Assembly: GCF_032391395.1 (NCBI RefSeq)
Contig: NZ_CP135916.1
Span: 1,860,001 to 1,924,000, forward strand
Direction: 5' to 3'
Origin: Sphingomonas sp. Y38-1Y
Lineage (GTDB): Bacteria > Pseudomonadota > Alphaproteobacteria > Sphingomonadales > Sphingomonadaceae
DNA: 64,000 bases
The notes beneath the pieces are model-generated. The model searched no databases and was not told the DNA's origin. It saw only the letters and a list, made by a program, of their open reading frames with translations. This document shows, piece by piece, positions 53,617-62,407 of the stretch. Position 1 is the stretch's first letter. Each line of letters starts with the position of its first letter. Position numbers and translations under genes: made by a program.

Positions 53617-54096
53617 ATGGCGATGAGCGTAGGCGACGGCGGCGACGAACGGCCAATGTCGGACATCAACACCACGCCGCTCGTGGACGTGATGCTGGTG
53701 CTCCTCATCATCTTCCTGATCGCGGTGCCCGTGGTGCTGCAATCGGTTGAGGTGGAACTGCCCAAGGTCGAATTCGAGCCGACCACGACCAAGCCCGAAA
53801 ACATCAACCTCGCCGTCCGCGGTGCGGCCGACGGCACGTGCGAGGTCTATTGGAACCTCACGCGCGTCAACAGCCAGGAACTGCTCGATCGCGCCGTCGC
53901 GAACCTCAAGGGCGTCGTCGACCGGCTCGGCAGCAACATCACGCCGGACGACATTCCCGAGGTGCATATTCGCGGCGACGTGAACACGCCGTACAAGTGC
54001 ATCGGCGGCACCGTCTATCAGATGCAGCAGGCCGGTTTCGTGAAGGTCGGCTTCATTTCAGAGCCCCCGGCGGGCACGAACTTCCGCCGCGCGTAA
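53617..54096 (+). CDS. exbD: ExbD biopolymer transport protein, copy 1
   Basis: A 159-residue ExbD. The proton-path aspartate is in INTTPLVDVMLVLLIIFL (single helix), and the periplasmic domain has LGSNITPDDIPEVHIRGDVN. The C-terminal part carries two cysteines (TCEV and KCIG). It is one of two ExbD paralogues, an arrangement shared with Xanthomonas and sphingomonads. It lies 99 bases after exbB. Confidence 0.94.
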   Translation: MAMSVGDGGDERPMSDINTTPLVDVMLVLLIIFLIAVPVVLQSVEVELPKVEFEPTTTKPENINLAVRGAADGTCEVYWNLTRVNSQELLDRAVANLKGVVDRLGSNITPDDIPEVHIRGDVNTPYKCIGGTVYQMQQAGFVKVGFISEPPAGTNFRRA

Positions 54097-54124
54097 TACG
54101 GCGGAAGCTTCAGGAGATTAGACC

Positions 54125-54550
54125 ATGGCAATGAGCGGCGGCTCCGAAGACGGTGAGCCGATGGGTGAAATGAACACGACGCCGTTGATCGACGTCATGC
54201 TCGTTCTGCTCATCATGTTCATCATCACCATCCCCATTCAGACGCACGCGGTGAAGGTCGACCTGCCGCAGAACTCTGACAACCAGAACCAGCCCGAGGT
54301 TGACCCGGTCAAGAACAAGATCGTGATCGACCCGCAGGGCGGCACGACCTGGAACGGCGCGCCGGTCAACGACGTCACGCTGACCCAGTATCTCGACCAG
54401 ACGGCCCAGATGTCGCCCCAGCCGGAGCTGCACTTCCAGCCTGACGCGGCGGCTAAGTATGAGCGCGTCGATCAGGTTCTGGCGATCGTGAAGCGCGCGA
54501 ACGTGACCAAGCTCGGCTTCATCGGCAACGAGCAGTATCGCGAGTTCTGA
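54125..54550 (+). CDS. exbD: ExbD biopolymer transport protein, copy 2
   Basis: A 141-residue ExbD paralogue with EMNTTPLIDVMLVLLIMFI (aspartate conserved) and a periplasmic VKVDLPQNSDNQ domain. The C-terminus ends FIGNEQYREF. Differences from copy 1 (no cysteine, different loop) suggest that the two act together or with different receptors. It is the last gene before a strong terminator. Confidence 0.94.
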   Translation: MAMSGGSEDGEPMGEMNTTPLIDVMLVLLIMFIITIPIQTHAVKVDLPQNSDNQNQPEVDPVKNKIVIDPQGGTTWNGAPVNDVTLTQYLDQTAQMSPQPELHFQPDAAAKYERVDQVLAIVKRANVTKLGFIGNEQYREF

Positions 54551-54573
54551 TCCGTCAGGATTGGCAACGAGAC

Positions 54574-54600
54574 AGAGGCGGCTTCGGCCGCCTCTTTTTT
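54574..54600 (+). terminator. Rho-independent terminator of the tonB-exb operon
   Basis: Perfect nine-base stem AGAGGCGGC/GCCGCCTCT with a TTCG tetraloop followed by T6, 24 bases after the exbD2 stop. Confidence 0.95.
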
Positions 54601-54687
54601 GCGCCTGCGAAATGCGCGTTCTGCAATCGTACTGATCCAGGATCGCTGAACGCTCTCAGCCTATTGCGTCATCAAACCGAAACGCGC

Positions 54688-54719
54688 ATGTCATGGAAGT
54701 GTCACAGAAGTGACGCGGA
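54688..54719 (+). promoter_or_regulatory. Pho-box-like triplet of 11-base direct repeats
   Basis: Three successive 11-base units, TGTCATGGAAG, TGTCACAGAAG and TGACGCGGAAC, lie 24-56 bases before the TPR gene start. The period and the TGTCA core match the PhoB box (7-base half-sites with 4-base spacers). PhoB regulation is inferred. Confidence 0.5.
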
Positions 54720-54742
54720 ACAGACACGAGGAGGATGACGAC

Positions 54743-55105
54743 ATGCGCGCGCTCAAGGTGATCATTGTCGCGGCGATGCTGGGGGTTCCGGCGGTATCGG
54801 CCGCTGCGCAGGACCGGCCAGATCCCTATTCGCACAACGCCATCGAGGCCGGCCAGTTTGCAGAGGCCGAGACGTCGCTGCGCGCTCAGCTCGCGCTGGA
54901 GCCGACCAAGCCCGAACTGCTCATCAACCTGGCCGCGATCTACGCGCGCACCAACCGGCTCGACGCCGCGCAGACGATGTACGATCGTGCGCTCGCGGCC
55001 GAGAACGTGTCGCTGCTGCTGCGTCCCGACTTCGCGCAGGATTCGCATGTCATCGCCAAGCGCGGGATGGTGAAGCTCGAACGCCAGCGAATGGCGATGC
55101 GGTGA
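54743..55105 (+). CDS. Small secreted TPR-repeat protein
   Basis: A 120-residue protein with signal peptide (1-22, ending AAAQ). It contains two degenerate tetratricopeptide units (HNAIEAGQFAEAETSLRAQLA and NLAAIYARTNRLDAAQTMYDRA), which bind other proteins. A GAGGAGG site lies seven bases before the ATG. It is expressed separately from the exb operon. The Pho-box-like triplet upstream suggests phosphate control. Specific partner unknown. Confidence 0.85.
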   Translation: MRALKVIIVAAMLGVPAVSAAAQDRPDPYSHNAIEAGQFAEAETSLRAQLALEPTKPELLINLAAIYARTNRLDAAQTMYDRALAAENVSLLLRPDFAQDSHVIAKRGMVKLERQRMAMR

Positions 55106-55112
55106 GCCTAAG

Positions 55113-55143
55113 GGCAGGGCGCGCGAACAAGCCGCGCCCTGCC
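55113..55143. terminator. Strong hairpin after the TPR gene
   Basis: GGCAGGGCGCG and CGCGCCCTGCC form a perfect 11-base stem with a 9-base loop, followed by GTTT. A likely terminator, although the U tract is short. Confidence 0.7.
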
Positions 55144-55145
55144 GT

Positions 55146-55298
55146 TTACCGATCTGATTTCAGCGTTAGCCTGTCTGCTCTGGCGAACGCGATGTTCTTG
55201 CTCGCGACGAGCGCGCGGTAGCCCGCCTGTGCTTCACCGCTAGCAGCGCTGAGCGCACCGACCGAAAGGGCGGAAGGCAATTCCCCAAGGCGGCGCAC
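55146..55298 (-). CDS. Possible 50-residue ORF or gene remnant downstream of dcd
   Basis: An open frame from a GTG at 55298 giving VRRLGELPSALSVGALSAAS, then RALVASKNIAFARADRLTLKSDR. It follows dcd by five bases. The codons AGA, CTA and TCA are rarer than in neighbouring genes. No family is recognised; it may be a real small gene, a decayed C-terminus or chance. Confidence 0.3.
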   Translation of the reverse strand: MRRLGELPSALSVGALSAASGEAQAGYRALVASKNIAFARADRLTLKSDR

Positions 55299-55303
55299 AG
55301 CTC

Positions 55304-55852
55304 TCAAAGCCTCGGCAGCGTGACCCCGCGCTGGCCCATGTACTTCCCCGCACGATCGGCATAGCTCGTCTCGCAGGGCTGGTCGCCCTTGAGGAAGAGG
55401 AACTGGCACGCGCCCTCGTTGGCGTAGATCTTGGCCGGGAGCGGGGTGGTATTCGAGAATTCGAGCGTGACGTGCCCCTCCCATTCGGGTTCGAGCGGCG
55501 TCACGTTCACGATGATCCCGCACCGCGCATAGGTCGACTTGCCGAGGCAGATGACGAGCACGTCGCGCGGCACTCGGAAATACTCGACGGTGCGGGCGAG
55601 GGCGAAGCTGTTGGGCGGGATGATGCACACGTCGGTCTTGCGATCGACGAAGCTGTTGGCGGCGAAGTCCTTTGGATCGACCAGCGCATTGTCGACGTTG
55701 GTGAAGATCTTGAACTCGTCGGCGACGCGCGCGTCATAGCCGTAGGAGGACAGGCCGTAGCTGATGCAGCCCTCGCGCCGCTGGGCCTCGACAAAGGGTT
55801 CGATCATGCCGCCGCGCGCCGCGTCGCGGATCCAGCGGTCGGACAGGATCAT
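55304..55852 (-). CDS. dcd: dCTP deaminase
   Basis: A 182-residue trimeric enzyme converting dCTP to dUTP. Signatures: [72 protein letters not shown] with the catalytic Glu, and a C-terminal [11 protein letters not shown] lid. It raises dUTP, the source of uracil in DNA, so there is a loose functional link to the UdgX gene. Likely monocistronic. Confidence 0.96.
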   Translation of the reverse strand: MILSDRWIRDAARGGMIEPFVEAQRREGCISYGLSSYGYDARVADEFKIFTNVDNALVDPKDFAANSFVDRKTDVCIIPPNSFALARTVEYFRVPRDVLVICLGKSTYARCGIIVNVTPLEPEWEGHVTLEFSNTTPLPAKIYANEGACQFLFLKGDQPCETSYADRAGKYMGQRGVTLPRL

Positions 55853-55891
55853 GTGAGGCTTCCTCTCTCTAGCGGAGCCGAGCGCTCATCC

Positions 55892-55985
55892 CCGTCCGTT
55901 CGCCCTGAGCTTGTCGAAGCGATGCCTTTCTCTTCTACCCTTGAGAAAAGAAGGACCGTGCTTCGACAGGCTCAGCACGAACGGT
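55892..55985. repeat. Paired family A palindromic repeats between nusG and dcd
   Basis: CCGTTCGCCCTGAGCTTGTC (plus GAAGC) and inverse GCTTCGACAGGCTCAGCACG (plus AACGG) pair across about 90 bases. Unlike most other copies, it sits between two genes on the same strand. Confidence 0.65.
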
Positions 55986-56004
55986 CGGTGGGTGGCGTAT
56001 GCTC

Positions 56005-56541
56005 TTACTTGCTGCGCTCGACCTGCTCGAAGTCGAGTTCGACCGGGGTGGCGCGGCCGAAGATCGACACCGACACCTTGACCTTGGCCTTGTCGAAGTC
56101 GAGCTCCTCGACCATGCCGTTGAAGCTGGCGAACGGGCCGTCGAGCACCTTGACCGAATCGCCGATTTCGAAATCGACCTTGATCTTCTGCTTGGGCGCA
56201 GCGGCGGCTTCTTCCTTCGAATTCAGCATCCGCGCGGCTTCGGCATCGCTGACCGGCTGCGGCTTGCCCGACGAACCCAGGAAGCCCGTGACCTTGGGCG
56301 TGTTCTTGACGAGGTGATAGACGTCGTCGTTGAGCTGGAGCTTGGCGAGGACGTAGCCGGGCATGAACTTGCGCTCGGCCTGGATCTTCTTGCCGCGGCG
56401 CACTTCGGTGACCTGCTCGGTCGGCACCTCGATCGCCTCGACCAGCTGCTCGAGGCCCATGCGGGCGGCTTCGGACATGATCGAGTCGCGGACCTTGTTC
56501 TCAAAGCCCGAATAAGCGTGGATGATGTACCAGCGCGCCAT
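56005..56541 (-). CDS. nusG: Transcription termination/antitermination protein NusG
   Basis: A 178-residue RNA polymerase-binding factor. NGN domain: RWYIIHAYSGFENKV, RKFMPGYVLAKLQLND and KNTPKVTGFLG. The KOW domain is FEIGDSVKVLDGPFASFNGMVEELD. It follows secE by 12 bases, the conserved secE-nusG order. Confidence 0.97.
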   Translation of the reverse strand: MARWYIIHAYSGFENKVRDSIMSEAARMGLEQLVEAIEVPTEQVTEVRRGKKIQAERKFMPGYVLAKLQLNDDVYHLVKNTPKVTGFLGSSGKPQPVSDAEAARMLNSKEEAAAAPKQKIKVDFEIGDSVKVLDGPFASFNGMVEELDFDKAKVKVSVSIFGRATPVELDFEQVERSK

Positions 56542-56553
56542 TTGCTTTTGTCC

Positions 56554-56751
56554 TTACTGGGCGAGCGAGAGGAGGAACTTGACGAGCGAATCGAAGAAGG
56601 TGTCGACGCCAAGGAAGAAGATCGCGAGCAGCGAGGTCATGATGACGACCATCACCGCGGTCATCACCGTCTCGCGCCGGGTCGGCCACACCACCTTGGC
56701 GGTTTCGGCGCGCACCTGGCGCATGAACTCGACTGGGGTCGTCTTGGCCAC
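56554..56751 (-). CDS. secE: Preprotein translocase subunit SecE
   Basis: A 65-residue single-helix translocon subunit, MAKTTPVEFMRQVRAETAKV then VWPTRRET, the cytoplasmic amphipathic signature, and a helix about 30-55. Short alphaproteobacterial form. It is the first gene of secE-nusG; tRNA-Trp, usually just upstream in many genomes, is 3 kb away on the same strand with other genes between. Confidence 0.95.
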   Translation of the reverse strand: MAKTTPVEFMRQVRAETAKVVWPTRRETVMTAVMVVIMTSLLAIFFLGVDTFFDSLVKFLLSLAQ

Positions 56752-56957
56752 GGGTCCTGTTCCTCACTGCGATGCCGGCGATCCGGGCATGGGCCCGCTG
56801 CCCGTTCCCTTGTGGGGGTGCGGTGCGGTCCATCCAGATTGTCGGATTGAGCCGGTGACATAGCGGCCCGCGGCCAGCCCGACAAGAGGGGCGCGCGGCG
56901 AACGGCGCGGCGCGGATCGTTTCGGAACCGTCGCGTGGGGGCGGCGTTGGCGGGGGC

Positions 56958-58439
56958 ATGAAGAAGAGCATGATCGACCGCCGCTGGATCGTCGCCGCTT
57001 CGGCGATCGCCCTTGCCACCACGCCTGCGACGGCTCAGCGCCAGCGCCCTGCCGCGGCGGCCGCATCGGGACAGGCGGCGGCGATCACGCCCGCCGAGCG
57101 ACAGCAGGGGCAGCAAGCCAATGCCGGGATCGTCGCCGAATATGGCGGCGCGATGACCGGGCGGACGGCGACCTATGTCGAGGGGGTCGGCCGGAAGATC
57201 GCCACCCAGTCGGGCCTGTCGTCCGATCCCGGCGCGTTCGACGTGACGCTGCTCAACAGCTCGGTCAATAACGCCTTCGCGATCCCCGGTGGCTATATCT
57301 ACGTGACGCGTCAGCTCCTCGCGCTGATGAACGACGAGGCGGAACTGGCCGCGGTGCTGGGGCACGAGGTCGGCCACGTCGCCGCGCGGCACAGCCAGTC
57401 GCGCCAGCGGGTGGCACAGCGTAACTCGATCCTGGGTGCGCTGGGTCAGCTGGCGGTCGGCGCGGTGGCGGGGAATTCGGGGTTCGGCCAGCTGCTCGGC
57501 CGCGGCGTCGGCACGGGGGCGCAACTCCTGACGCTCGGCTACTCGCGCAGCCAGGAGACGCAGTCGGACGATCTCGGCATCAACTATCTCCGCCGCGCGG
57601 GCTATGACACCGAGGCGATGGCATCGATGCTGGATGCGCTGGCGTCGCAGACGGCGCTGGAGCAGCAGCTTCGCGGCGATGCGCGGGCGACGCCGGCCTG
57701 GGCGAGCACGCACCCCGATCCGGGCGCCCGCGTCGAGCGCGCCGCGCGGCAGGCGGGCCAGGGGACGGGGACACGCAACCGCGATGCCTTTCTCGCGGCG
57801 ATCGATGGCATGATGTACGGCGACGATCCGGCGCAGGGCATGATCGAGGGGCAGTCGTTCCTCTATCCGCCGGGCCGCGTCGCCTTCACCGCGCCCCAGG
57901 GCTACACGATGCAGAACGGCGCCAAGGCGGTGAGCATCAGCGGGCAGGGCGGCCAGGCACAGTTCGCCTCCGCCGCCTATGACGGCAATCTGGAGCGCTA
58001 TGTGGCGACCGCGCTGTCGGGGCTCGGCGCGCAGAACGCGCAGCCATCGATCGAGCGGACGACGATCGGCGGCTTTCCCGCTGCCGTCACGACGGTGCGT
58101 GGCACGTCGGGGCAACAGCAGGTCGACGTGACGATCGTCGCCTATGCGCCCGATGCGAAGCGCGCCTATCACTTCGCGATCGTGACCCCTGCAGGGCGCG
58201 GCGCCGCCGCGTTCGACCCGATGATCTCGTCCTTCCGCCGGATGACTGCGGCCGACACGCAGGCCGCGCGCCCCCGCTATGTGCGCGTGGTGACGGTCAA
58301 GGCCGGGGAGACGGTCGACACGCTGGCCCGGCGCATGGCCTATACCGATGTGCCGCTCGAACGCTTTCAGGTGCTCAACCGGCTCGGCCAGGGCGACACC
58401 GTACGCGCCGGCGACAAGGTGAAGATCGTCACTTACTAA
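56958..58439 (+). CDS. M48 metalloprotease with C-terminal LysM-like domain
   Basis: A 493-residue exported protease. Signal peptide 1-26. The zinc motif is HEVGH (H136, H140) in LGHEVGHVAARHSQSR, with the third ligand in SQETQSDDLGINYL. A central domain (about 285-430) follows. The C-terminus (about 445-493) has VTVKAGETVDTLARRMAY and LNRLGQGDTVRAGDKVKI, a LysM-like fold that would bind peptidoglycan. Related to BepA/LoiP-type quality-control proteases. It is divergent from secE. Confidence 0.93.
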   Translation: MKKSMIDRRWIVAASAIALATTPATAQRQRPAAAAASGQAAAITPAERQQGQQANAGIVAEYGGAMTGRTATYVEGVGRKIATQSGLSSDPGAFDVTLLNSSVNNAFAIPGGYIYVTRQLLALMNDEAELAAVLGHEVGHVAARHSQSRQRVAQRNSILGALGQLAVGAVAGNSGFGQLLGRGVGTGAQLLTLGYSRSQETQSDDLGINYLRRAGYDTEAMASMLDALASQTALEQQLRGDARATPAWASTHPDPGARVERAARQAGQGTGTRNRDAFLAAIDGMMYGDDPAQGMIEGQSFLYPPGRVAFTAPQGYTMQNGAKAVSISGQGGQAQFASAAYDGNLERYVATALSGLGAQNAQPSIERTTIGGFPAAVTTVRGTSGQQQVDVTIVAYAPDAKRAYHFAIVTPAGRGAAAFDPMISSFRRMTAADTQAARPRYVRVVTVKAGETVDTLARRMAYTDVPLERFQVLNRLGQGDTVRAGDKVKIVTY

Positions 58440-58469
58440 GCGCGTGAGGGCCGCTGCCCGCAGGCTGGT

Positions 58470-58817
58470 CTAACCCGCTGCCTTCGGCTTCCGCTTTGCC
58501 TTTGGCTTGGGCATCGGCAGCTCGGCGGCGGTCATACGGAACAGCTCCGCTAACCAGTCCCCGTCGTCAAAATGCGCCTCGTCGATGAGGAGGTGGGGCT
58601 TGGCACCGGGATAGGGCGACCCCTCGCCGGCATCGGGTGCGTGCGCGCGGCCGGCGCCCGTCGGCGTCACGAAAAGCTGGTCGTCGCACACCAGCGCGAC
58701 CATCTTGCCATCGAGGTACAGGCCGTATTCGCCGAACATCGCGCGGGCGGTGACATCGCCCGACGGGCCGCCGGCCTGTTCGACGATGAAGGCGACGGTT
58801 CGGGGATCGGACGACAT
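58470..58817 (-). CDS. TfoX N-terminal domain protein
   Basis: A 115-residue protein with the TfoX-N fold: AMFGEYGLYLDGKMVALVCDDQLFV, then SPYPGAKPHLLIDE and a Lys/Pro tail. Full TfoX regulates competence in other bacteria, but single-domain members have no set role. ATG at 58817 is used; an upstream ATG would add eight residues. It is 41 bases after the DUF4197 gene. Confidence 0.88.
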   Translation of the reverse strand: MSSDPRTVAFIVEQAGGPSGDVTARAMFGEYGLYLDGKMVALVCDDQLFVTPTGAGRAHAPDAGEGSPYPGAKPHLLIDEAHFDDGDWLAELFRMTAAELPMPKPKAKRKPKAAG

Positions 58818-58858
58818 GGCGGCGATCCTGCCTGCGAACACCGCCGATTGGAAGCGCG

Positions 58859-59554
58859 CTAGAAGCGCCCGCCCGACAAAAGCGCGATCAGCAGCGGATC
58901 GCGGGTGCGGCGCGGGTCCGCCCGGAACGCGGCTTCCTCGCGGCCGATCGCGCGAAAGATCGAGTCGCTTGCCTGCCGGGACAGCGACGTGGCGATGCCG
59001 CCAAGGTCGAAGCCCGACCGGGCGCCGAGCGCGGCGGTCAGGATCTCGAACGCGTCGCCGCGAAGCCCCGCGCTGATCTCCGGGAACATCGCATCGACCA
59101 GCGCGCCGCCGGTCTCGCGGCGGAGCAGGTCGGTTGCCGGCGATCCGCCGCCACGCAGAATTGCCAGCGCGTCGGAGAACGTCATGCGGCTTATCGCGTC
59201 CATGACGAGCGGCGTCGCACGATCGGCAGCGTCGACCGCGACGTCGTTCACCGCGATCGCGATGCGCCGCTGCACCGCGTCGGTCCGCAGCACCGCGGCG
59301 AGCACCGCGCCGCCGCGGCCATTCGCCGCATCGGGCACCGTCAGCCGGGTGAGCTGGTCATCGTAGAAGCCGCCGGGCTGGATCAGCCGCGCGAACGCTG
59401 CCTGGCTCGACAAGGTGAGCAGGCGCCGCACGCCCTCCTCGGGCGACAGCGTGCCGATCGGCGTCGAGCACGCCGCGACGACTGCAACCGGCGCAACGGC
59501 GATCAGGCCGAGCAGACGGCGCCGCGACGGCGAAACGGGGATGAGGTCGGACAT
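58859..59554 (-). CDS. DUF4197 lipoprotein
   Basis: A 231-residue protein. The N-terminus has SPSRRRLLGLIAVAPVAVVA followed by ACS, a lipobox with a preceding twin-arginine-like run, so export as a lipoprotein is likely. The DUF4197 domain spans about 45-225: EEGVRRLLTLSSQAAFARL, AVNDVAVDAADRATPLVMDAI and DLGGIATSLSRQASDSIFRAIG. Function unknown. The ATG at 59554 starts the signal peptide; an upstream ATG adds 14 residues of no signal character. Confidence 0.88.
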   Translation of the reverse strand: MSDLIPVSPSRRRLLGLIAVAPVAVVAACSTPIGTLSPEEGVRRLLTLSSQAAFARLIQPGGFYDDQLTRLTVPDAANGRGGAVLAAVLRTDAVQRRIAIAVNDVAVDAADRATPLVMDAISRMTFSDALAILRGGGSPATDLLRRETGGALVDAMFPEISAGLRGDAFEILTAALGARSGFDLGGIATSLSRQASDSIFRAIGREEAAFRADPRRTRDPLLIALLSGGRF

Positions 59555-59647
59555 ACGCGGCTCCCTGAAGCTTGGAGCCGGCTCTTGGCCCATCATGCCT
59601 TGCGCCAGCTTGAACGCGGTGGGCCGGCGCTGATGGAAATTACCGGC

Positions 59648-59723
59648 TGGCAGGAGTGCACGGACTCGAACCGTGGGCCCTCGGTTTTGGAGACCGATGC
59701 TCTACCAACTGAGCTACACTCCT
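59648..59723 (-). tRNA. tRNA-Trp (CCA anticodon)
   Basis: Read on the minus strand: acceptor AGGAGTG/CACTCCT, D-arm GCTCAGTTGGTAGAGC, anticodon loop TCTCCAAAA (CCA), T-arm CACGGTTCGAGTCCGTG and encoded CCA. Length 76 bases. Confidence 0.96.
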
Positions 59724-59738
59724 ACGAGCCGGTGCGCG

Positions 59739-59767
59739 CCTTTAGCGCGGGTGCGCGGCGGCGGCAA
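59739..59767 (-). promoter_or_regulatory. Candidate promoter of tRNA-Trp
   Basis: On the minus strand TTGCCG (59767-59762), 17 bases, then TAAAGG (59744-59739). It starts 16 bases before the tRNA, in the gap after the PAS-GGDEF-EAL gene. Confidence 0.5.
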
Positions 59768-59768
59768 G

Positions 59769-62129
59769 TCAGGCTGCGACACTTTCGCCGCGCCTGCGCC
59801 GGGTGGCGAGGATTCGCGCCTCGGCAACGGGAAGCGGGCGGCCGAAATAGAAGCCTTGGACCTTGCCACAGCCGAGCGCGCTGGCGATCGCGTGCTCCTG
59901 CTCGGTCTCGACGCCCTCGGCCGTGGTCGTCATGCCGAGCGAGTCGGCGAGCGCGACGACCGCGCGGATGATCGCCGTGGCCTCGCGCCCGCCGGTGGCG
60001 GCGGCCTGGACGAAGCTCCGGTCGACCTTGATCGTCGAGAAGCGCGTGCGCGAAAGATAGCCGAGCGAGGAATAGCCGGTGCCGAAATCGTCGAGGCTGA
60101 GGCGGCAGCCGAGCTCGAGAATGTGCTCGAGCACCTTGAGCGCGCCTGTCCCTTCGCGAAGGAAGACGCTCTCGGTCACCTCGAGCTCCAACCGGTCGGG
60201 CGAGATGCCGGATTGCGCGATCGCCTGGGCGACGACGGAGACGAAGGCGGGGTTGTGGAGCTGCTCCGGCGAAACGTTGACGGCGATGCGGATGTCGTCG
60301 TCCCAGCGCGACGCCTCGGCACAGGCGTGGCGGAGCACCCATTCGCCAATCGGCGCGATCAGGCGCGCATCCTCAGCCAGCGGCACGAACTTCGCCGGGC
60401 TGATCGGCCCGAGTTCGGGATGGGTCCAGCGCAGCAGCGCCTCGAACCCGGTCAGCCGCGCGGTGGCGGCATCGACGACGGGCTGGAAGTTGAGGTGGAG
60501 TTCGTCGTTCTGGAGCGCATTGCGAAGCGCGATCTCTAGGACGCGGCGCTCCTCGGCGGCGACATGGAGTTGCGGTTCATAGGTGTGGAAGACGCCGCCG
60601 CCTGCATCCTTCGATCGATAGAGGGCGAGGTCGGCCGAGCGGATCAGCATCTCCGCCGTGCGCCCGTCGCGCGGACCGATCGCGAGGCCGACGCTGGCGC
60701 CGATATAGAGCGTGTTCTGGTCAACCTCGTACGGCACCGACAGCTTGGCAATGATCGTGCGGGCGAGCGTCTCGAGCCGCTCGGTATCGCGCGCGTCGCG
60801 GACGACCACGGCGAACTCGTCACCGCCCAGGCGGCCGATGATCTCGTTCTCCGTCATCATCTGGCGAAGGCGTTCGGAGACTCGGCCGAGCAGACGGTCG
60901 CCGACCGGGTGGCCAAGCGAATCGTTGACCGCCTTGAACCGATCAAGGTCGATCATCATGAACGCGCAGCGCGAGCCCCATTTGTCGGCCTCCGCCATCG
61001 CATGCGCCAGCGCCTCGTTGATGAGCAGGCGGTTGGGAAGGCCGGTGAGCGCGTCGTAGCGGGCCAGGCGATTGATGCGGTCGCTGGTCTGGCGCGCTTC
61101 CGTCACGTCGCTGCCGACACCGCGAAAGCCGATGAACGCGCCGGCTTCGTCATGGCGGGGATTGGCGGCGATCTGCCACCAGCGTTGCTCGCCCGCGACG
61201 ACGACGGGAAGCAGCAGGTCGCGGAATGCCTCGCGCGCCTTGAGCTTGTCGGCGAGCGTGTGGAGGCCGGCGGCGAACTTGCCCGTTTCCCAGTCCCGCC
61301 CGGCGAGCACCTGAAGGAACGGAAGGCCGTTGATCGCGCGCGGTTCCAGCCCGGCGGCAAGCGCGAAACGGGGGCTGGCGCGCACGACGCGGCGCTGCGC
61401 GTCGATTTCCCACAGCCAGTCGGCAGCGCTTTCCTCGAACTCGCGGAGCAACAGGCTGACGGTCTCGTCGCGTTCGGAGAGCGCGAGCGCCTGGGCGTGG
61501 GTGACGGCCAGCCCGCGGCTGCGGCCGTAGCAGGCCACGCCGAGCAGACCCGCGAACAGCAGTGCCGCCGCGCCCGCGGCCACATGCGCCGAAATCGCGA
61601 GCGACAGCGCCATCGCGCCGCCCAGAATGGTGAGGAAGACGATCGTCGCGAGCGGGAGCGAGGCCATCGACACCGCCGTCGCGGTCATCAGGATGACGAG
61701 CGTGATCCACAAACCGATCGCCGCATCACCGCCGGTGTTTGGGCCGAACCACAAGGGCGCGACCGCCCAGACGAGGCCAAGTGCCGCGCCGTCCAGCGCG
61801 GTCTGGCGCACGTCACGCAGCGTGGCGGCCACGCGCGCACGGTTGTGGCTGGACAAGCGGCGGAACACGACGCCGAGCGCGACGGCGACGACGAGCGTGC
61901 CCCATGCGACGCGCTGCCACCAGGGGAACTGCCCGGCCAGAAAGACGGTGAGGACACCGGCACATAGCGTATTGGCGGCCAGCAGCATCAGTGCGAGTTG
62001 CACGCTGGTGTTGAGCTGTGCGGCGCGGATGCGCGACCAGTCGACCGGGTCGGTCGTTTCCTTGAGGCCAAGAAGCGCGCGGACATCGATCCGCACGCGG
62101 GCAATCGGAATGGTCGGGTCGCTCGTCAC
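59769..62129 (-). CDS. Membrane PAS-GGDEF-EAL cyclic-di-GMP protein
   Basis: A 786-residue protein. Five or six membrane helices (about 40-210), a PAS domain (about 225-340), GGDEF (about 345-505; IGRLGGDEFAVVV intact) and EAL (about 525-780; GFEALLRW, DDFGTGYSSLGYL and IKVDRSFVQ intact). Either synthase or phosphodiesterase activity is possible since both motifs look intact. It sets a cyclic-di-GMP level in response to a membrane or PAS signal. Likely monocistronic. Confidence 0.94.
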   Translation of the reverse strand: MTSDPTIPIARVRIDVRALLGLKETTDPVDWSRIRAAQLNTSVQLALMLLAANTLCAGVLTVFLAGQFPWWQRVAWGTLVVAVALGVVFRRLSSHNRARVAATLRDVRQTALDGAALGLVWAVAPLWFGPNTGGDAAIGLWITLVILMTATAVSMASLPLATIVFLTILGGAMALSLAISAHVAAGAAALLFAGLLGVACYGRSRGLAVTHAQALALSERDETVSLLLREFEESAADWLWEIDAQRRVVRASPRFALAAGLEPRAINGLPFLQVLAGRDWETGKFAAGLHTLADKLKAREAFRDLLLPVVVAGEQRWWQIAANPRHDEAGAFIGFRGVGSDVTEARQTSDRINRLARYDALTGLPNRLLINEALAHAMAEADKWGSRCAFMMIDLDRFKAVNDSLGHPVGDRLLGRVSERLRQMMTENEIIGRLGGDEFAVVVRDARDTERLETLARTIIAKLSVPYEVDQNTLYIGASVGLAIGPRDGRTAEMLIRSADLALYRSKDAGGGVFHTYEPQLHVAAEERRVLEIALRNALQNDELHLNFQPVVDAATARLTGFEALLRWTHPELGPISPAKFVPLAEDARLIAPIGEWVLRHACAEASRWDDDIRIAVNVSPEQLHNPAFVSVVAQAIAQSGISPDRLELEVTESVFLREGTGALKVLEHILELGCRLSLDDFGTGYSSLGYLSRTRFSTIKVDRSFVQAAATGGREATAIIRAVVALADSLGMTTTAEGVETEQEHAIASALGCGKVQGFYFGRPLPVAEARILATRRRRGESVAA

Positions 62130-62192
62130 CCGCGAACGCTATCGTGTCGCTGGTTATCGATCGGTTAGAGCGAGCGGCCCAGAAACGAAAAA

Positions 62193-62399
62193 TTACGAGT
62201 GATGTTCGGACCGTCGGACTGGGAGCGCCGCCATGATCGCGCTTCGCCGTTCGGGCGAATAGCCCGTCCAGCCGGCGATCTCCTCACCCGTGCGATAGCA
62301 GCCGAGACAGAGCCCACTTTGGACGTCGAGCATGCAGACGAGGATGCAGGGCGTCTCGATCGCGGCGGGTGGAACCCGCTCGAACCCCTCGTCCGCCAC
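62193..62399 (-). CDS. DUF1289 protein
   Basis: A 68-residue protein with the DUF1289 pattern: ETPCILVCMLDVQSGLCLGC with four cysteines that may bind metal, then RTGEEIAGWTGYSPERRSAI. Role unknown. It lies eight bases after the helicase stop on the same strand, so the two are likely cotranscribed. Confidence 0.9.
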   Translation of the reverse strand: MADEGFERVPPAAIETPCILVCMLDVQSGLCLGCYRTGEEIAGWTGYSPERRSAIMAALPVRRSEHHS

Positions 62400-62407
62400 G
62401 CCGCGCC

